Source of the DNA: a virus
Length of the DNA: 22,790 nt
Strand: one strand, 5' to 3'
IMG/VR virus record: IMGVR_UViG_3300042556_001734
Location: 1-22,790 of that record
Below the pieces are notes generated by a model. That model ran no database searches. It was given only the letters and a program-made list of their open reading frames with translations, and was not told where the DNA came from. A program made the position numbers and the translations under genes. Below are positions 20,063-22,790 of the stretch, in pieces. Position 1 is the first letter of the stretch. The number at the start of each line of letters is the position of its first letter.

Positions 20063-20773
20063 ATGACGCTCACCGTTCAACGCATCGGGCAGTTCTTGCG
20101 CCGCCGCTTGGACGGTGAGCCGTCGATGGACACGCTGTCGCTCTGCAATCTCGCGGGGCGACAGCTTTTCACCATGCACACGTGGGAGTGGGCCGTCGCG
20201 CCCAAGACCACGATCACGATCAACTCCGGCAAGAGCGAGGTCGAATTGCCGAAGGACTTTGGCCGCATGGTCAAGGTCGAGACCTCTGGGTCGCTGCTCA
20301 ACGCGCTGGTGCTGACGACGCCGTCGCATCTGCTTGAGTTGGAGACCTCGATCATCAGCATGAACAACGTCGGCTACTGGGCCGCCGTGGTGTGGAAGAA
20401 GCCGACCGATGGATGCCCGATGCGGCCCGTGCTGCGCGTGTACCCGCAGATCGGCACGTCGGACTCGCTCAACCTGTACTACTACTCGGCGTGGGTTGAG
20501 ATCACGGACGAGAACGAGACCATCAGCGTCCCGCCGTTCATTGAGCCCTTGCTGCTGGAACTGTGCTTCGCGTTCGCGCAGGGCTACGACGAGCACGACA
20601 TCGCGGACCTTAACGACCGCTTGGCTCGCGTGCAGCAGTCGCCGGTGTTCCAGACGGCGGTGATGCAGGACGCCTCGGTGCAGGACGAGCTTGGAGAGAT
20701 CCGAGGCGGGGTTACGGACAGCAATCGGATGTGGCAATCGGCTACGATCATCGGCGGCCCGTATCAGGTCTAG
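20063..20773 (+). CDS. Head-tail adaptor/connector protein (236 aa)
   Basis: The gene follows the decoration protein and precedes a tail protein, the normal place for the ring protein that seals the portal and attaches the tail. The sequence has a helical start ('VQRIGQFLRRRLDGEPSMDTLSLCNLAGRQLFTMHTWEW' in part) and a beta-rich middle ('TTITINSGKSEVELPKDFGRMVKVETSG'). The helical end 'PPFIEPLLLELCFAFAQGYDEHDIADLNDRLARVQQS' closely resembles adaptor proteins of podovirus-type phages, in which an 'AR-A-x-G' helix precedes a short loop and another helix. It begins two bases after the previous stop, with AAGGCGG upstream. The name is inferred from position and pattern. Confidence 0.65.
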   Translation: MTLTVQRIGQFLRRRLDGEPSMDTLSLCNLAGRQLFTMHTWEWAVAPKTTITINSGKSEVELPKDFGRMVKVETSGSLLNALVLTTPSHLLELETSIISMNNVGYWAAVVWKKPTDGCPMRPVLRVYPQIGTSDSLNLYYYSAWVEITDENETISVPPFIEPLLLELCFAFAQGYDEHDIADLNDRLARVQQSPVFQTAVMQDASVQDELGEIRGGVTDSNRMWQSATIIGGPYQV

Positions 20774-20776
20774 CCC

Positions 20777-22790
20777 ATGCCCGACGTACCGCTCCCCTAC
20801 CCGATCGGCGGCCTGAGCGACAACTTCGCGCACGACGCTCAGCCGCCTCGGACGACCCGCGACGCGCAGAACGAGCGCTCGGTCGATCCCAAGAGCAACC
20901 GCATCCGTGGCGGGCAGCGAGCGGGCTTCTCGCGCTTCTCGGAGACCGCGCTTGCGGCTGGAGCGGTGCGGTCTGCGGTGCAGGTCACGTTCGACGCGCG
21001 CCAGACCGACTACACCAACGCGACGACGAGCGCGGTAGGGGACCTGTCGGAGTGGACGGCTGCGCTCAACAGCGGCGAGGGCGTGCCGGCCATCGTCCAC
21101 GACTCTCAGGGCAACAAGTACGCGATCGACGGCAAGGCCACGATCGTCAAACTCAATCGCGACGGCGTGCGCGTGTACACGTTCACGCTCCCGGTCCGCG
21201 ACGAGGCGCAAAAGGTGCGCGCGTTGGCGATCGACGTGGGCGACAACCTGTACGTCGGCGTCAGCGAAGGCGGCGACCAGAGCAAGGCGTGGCTGCGCCG
21301 GTACGCTCCCGACACGGACAAGAACCTCGTGCTCCAGTGGGAGATCGTCACGGGTGAGTTCGTCGAGCAACTGGTCCTGCGCGACGACAAGCTGTACGCG
21401 GCGGTGAACGACACGTCGCGCAAGCGGTCGTCGTGGATTCAGTACGAGAACCTGTCGCTTGGCTCGGGTGCGACGGTGGCGTTCCGGCGCGACGGCATCC
21501 CGTACCCGTTGAACGACCTCGACGTGAACTTTCGCGGCGAGGTGCTGACGGCGAGCGGTCCGCGCAGTCCGTTGGCGAACCCGCTCGACAAGCGCTACTA
21601 CGACCCGACGCTCCCCGACCACACGGCGGTATTCGATGCGCAGCGATGGGACCCGACGCAGCTACCTGAGTGGGACCGACGCAAATGGGCTTGGTTCGTA
21701 GCCGAGGATCTGGAGTCGGAGGACGGCAGCGACGTAGAGGTGTGGCCGGACACAAGGGGTCGCGGTCTGTGCGTGTTCGAGCGCGATGTTTCGACGCCTT
21801 CGGGTGCGACTGCGTTCGTTGCGCCCAAGTACCGCTCACGCGGCCTGGGTGGAAAGCCTGCGGTGCAGTTCTCGGGGAGCTACAACCGCATGGTGAGCCC
21901 GCCGAGCGTGAACGACAGCGCGGGCGTGAACGACATCCAGCCGACCCTGTTCCCCAACCGTCGCGGTCACCTGATCGTGATGGTGGTCCAGTTCGGCGCT
22001 GACGCGACGCAGCGCGGCCAGCTCTGGTCGCAGGCGAACGGCGCGTGGTCGAGCGGCATCAACGCGGCGTACATCAACTGCCGGTCGGACACTGGGCTCA
22101 CGGGGGCGGCGGGCGCTATCTCGATCCGCCACGACGAGCGGTCGAGCGTGGCAGGAGAGACGACCGACCCGATCTCGACCGGCACGTCTCCCAACTACGT
22201 CAGCGGCTTCGTCGCATCGGCTCCGCAAGCAGCGATCGTGACGCTGCTGGTTGACGCCAACACCTGCTCGGACGGCTTCAACGCCTCGTACTTTCGCGTC
22301 AACGGCGCGACGGTGTCGAAGTGGCTGGACAAGGGTCAGTTCACGGCGACGGGCAACCGGACGATCCTCGGCTCGCTCACGAACGGCACCTTCGGGCCTT
22401 CGGTGTCGATCTCGGAGTTCATCGTCCTGCGCCAGTACACGGACCCCGAGGACGGTCTGGAAAAGGTTGCAACCGTCCCCGACGTGAACAGCACGATCGA
22501 CTACGGGACCGCCGACAGCACGAACGTGGGCGACCACGACGACACGGTGAGCGATACCGAGGTCGAGCGCATCGAAGGCTTCCTCGCGTGGAAGTACGGC
22601 ATCTCGCACCTGCTCGACGATGGCGGGCGGTCTGGCACCACGCTCCCCTCGGGCTCTGAGATCCTGTGGACGGGCAGCGCCTTCACTCAGCCGCGCGCGT
22701 TGAACCTCCCCGACCCGACCGCCGACTCGGCTGCGGACGCGTCGCTGGCGGTCCCTGTGGCGCTCCAGACGGGCGGCGCTGACGTTGACA
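20777..22790 (+). CDS. Large tail protein with propeller-like part and LamG-type lectin domain (3' end outside window)
   Basis: The frame is open from ATG 20777 to the window edge (671 residues visible). The N-terminus 'QPPRTTRDAQNERSVDPKSNRIRGGQR' is a pattern I associate with long tail or tail-tube-associated proteins of short-tailed phages (P-x-T ... A-x-N-x-R ... DP ... RGGQRPG). Residues about 110-180 have 'D-x-x-GN-x-Y' units ('DSQGNKYAIDGKATIVKLNRDG', 'GDNLYVGVSEGG') like blades of a beta-propeller. From about 303 to 615 a LamG/concanavalin-like domain is seen: 'VWPDTRGRG', 'KPAVQFSGSYNRMVSP', 'LIVMVVQFG', ending in the recognisable 'VERIEGFLAWKYGISHLL'. The lectin-like fold suggests sugar binding or receptor contact. 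The gene is partial at its 3' end. Confidence 0.7.
   Translation, partial: MPDVPLPYPIGGLSDNFAHDAQPPRTTRDAQNERSVDPKSNRIRGGQRAGFSRFSETALAAGAVRSAVQVTFDARQTDYTNATTSAVGDLSEWTAALNSGEGVPAIVHDSQGNKYAIDGKATIVKLNRDGVRVYTFTLPVRDEAQKVRALAIDVGDNLYVGVSEGGDQSKAWLRRYAPDTDKNLVLQWEIVTGEFVEQLVLRDDKLYAAVNDTSRKRSSWIQYENLSLGSGATVAFRRDGIPYPLNDLDVNFRGEVLTASGPRSPLANPLDKRYYDPTLPDHTAVFDAQRWDPTQLPEWDRRKWAWFVAEDLESEDGSDVEVWPDTRGRGLCVFERDVSTPSGATAFVAPKYRSRGLGGKPAVQFSGSYNRMVSPPSVNDSAGVNDIQPTLFPNRRGHLIVMVVQFGADATQRGQLWSQANGAWSSGINAAYINCRSDTGLTGAAGAISIRHDERSSVAGETTDPISTGTSPNYVSGFVASAPQAAIVTLLVDANTCSDGFNASYFRVNGATVSKWLDKGQFTATGNRTILGSLTNGTFGPSVSISEFIVLRQYTDPEDGLEKVATVPDVNSTIDYGTADSTNVGDHDDTVSDTEVERIEGFLAWKYGISHLLDDGGRSGTTLPSGSEILWTGSAFTQPRALNLPDPTADSAADASLAVPVALQTGGADVD

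Noticed and set aside
20057-21622. A 521-codon antisense frame over the adaptor and tail genes
   Set aside because: It shows the same GC-rich shadow effect, with low-complexity Arg/Val composition and no ribosome-binding site.
1-22790. tRNA genes, CRISPR arrays, insertion sequences, integrase and attachment sites
   Set aside because: I looked for cloverleaf, spaced-repeat and transposase signs and saw none. This does not exclude them outside the window.

Overview
This window is a GC-rich, densely packed piece of a tailed double-stranded DNA phage (Caudoviricetes), or of a prophage or metagenomic contig from one. The evidence is an in-order head-and-packaging set: terminase large subunit, portal, scaffold, major capsid protein, a head-surface protein, a head-tail adaptor and a large tail protein. 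A phage replication set and a cluster of small, mostly unrecognised genes accompany it. No integrase, lysis gene, rRNA, tRNA, CRISPR array or insertion sequence is visible. The host cannot be named from this sequence; the base composition suggests a high-GC bacterium.

Layout. (1) Bases 1-3768, plus strand: a tightly overlapping replication operon with the C-terminal part of a superfamily 2 helicase with zinc fingers, a VRR-NUC-type nuclease, a primase-polymerase fused to a P-loop helicase/ATPase, and a very small zinc-finger protein. (2) Bases 3632-7262, minus strand: a convergent cluster of about a dozen small genes, nearly all joined by ATGA, GTGA or TGATG overlaps. Several are Cys/His-rich, one is a short single-span membrane peptide, and the last is a helix-turn-helix protein whose 3' end runs 137 bases into the zinc-finger gene. 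This looks like an early accessory or host-takeover region. (3) Bases 7263-7791: a 529-base region without a convincing gene, AT-richer than its surroundings, with five copies of a 9-base motif and other dyads. It separates the minus-strand cluster from the plus-strand late genes and is the best candidate for a control region or origin. (4) Bases 7792-8439: a DUF5681-type gene, probable terminase small subunit, then a 122-base gap with two copies of an 11-base palindrome. (5) Bases 8562-13607: six structural or adsorption-type genes, including a 660-residue putative fibre, an alpha/beta hydrolase, a tail protein with an FCCH-like insert and a short repeat protein. (6) Bases 13607-22790: terminase large subunit through head genes to a tail protein that runs off the window.

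Working together: the replication operon would unwind, prime and process phage DNA; the small-gene cluster would act early on the host or on phage expression; the late operon would build and package the head and attach the tail. The unusual point is that the putative adsorption module, including a predicted esterase-like enzyme, lies between the two putative terminase subunits. Functions of the small genes and of most adsorption-module proteins are inferred from position and local motifs, not from a database search.
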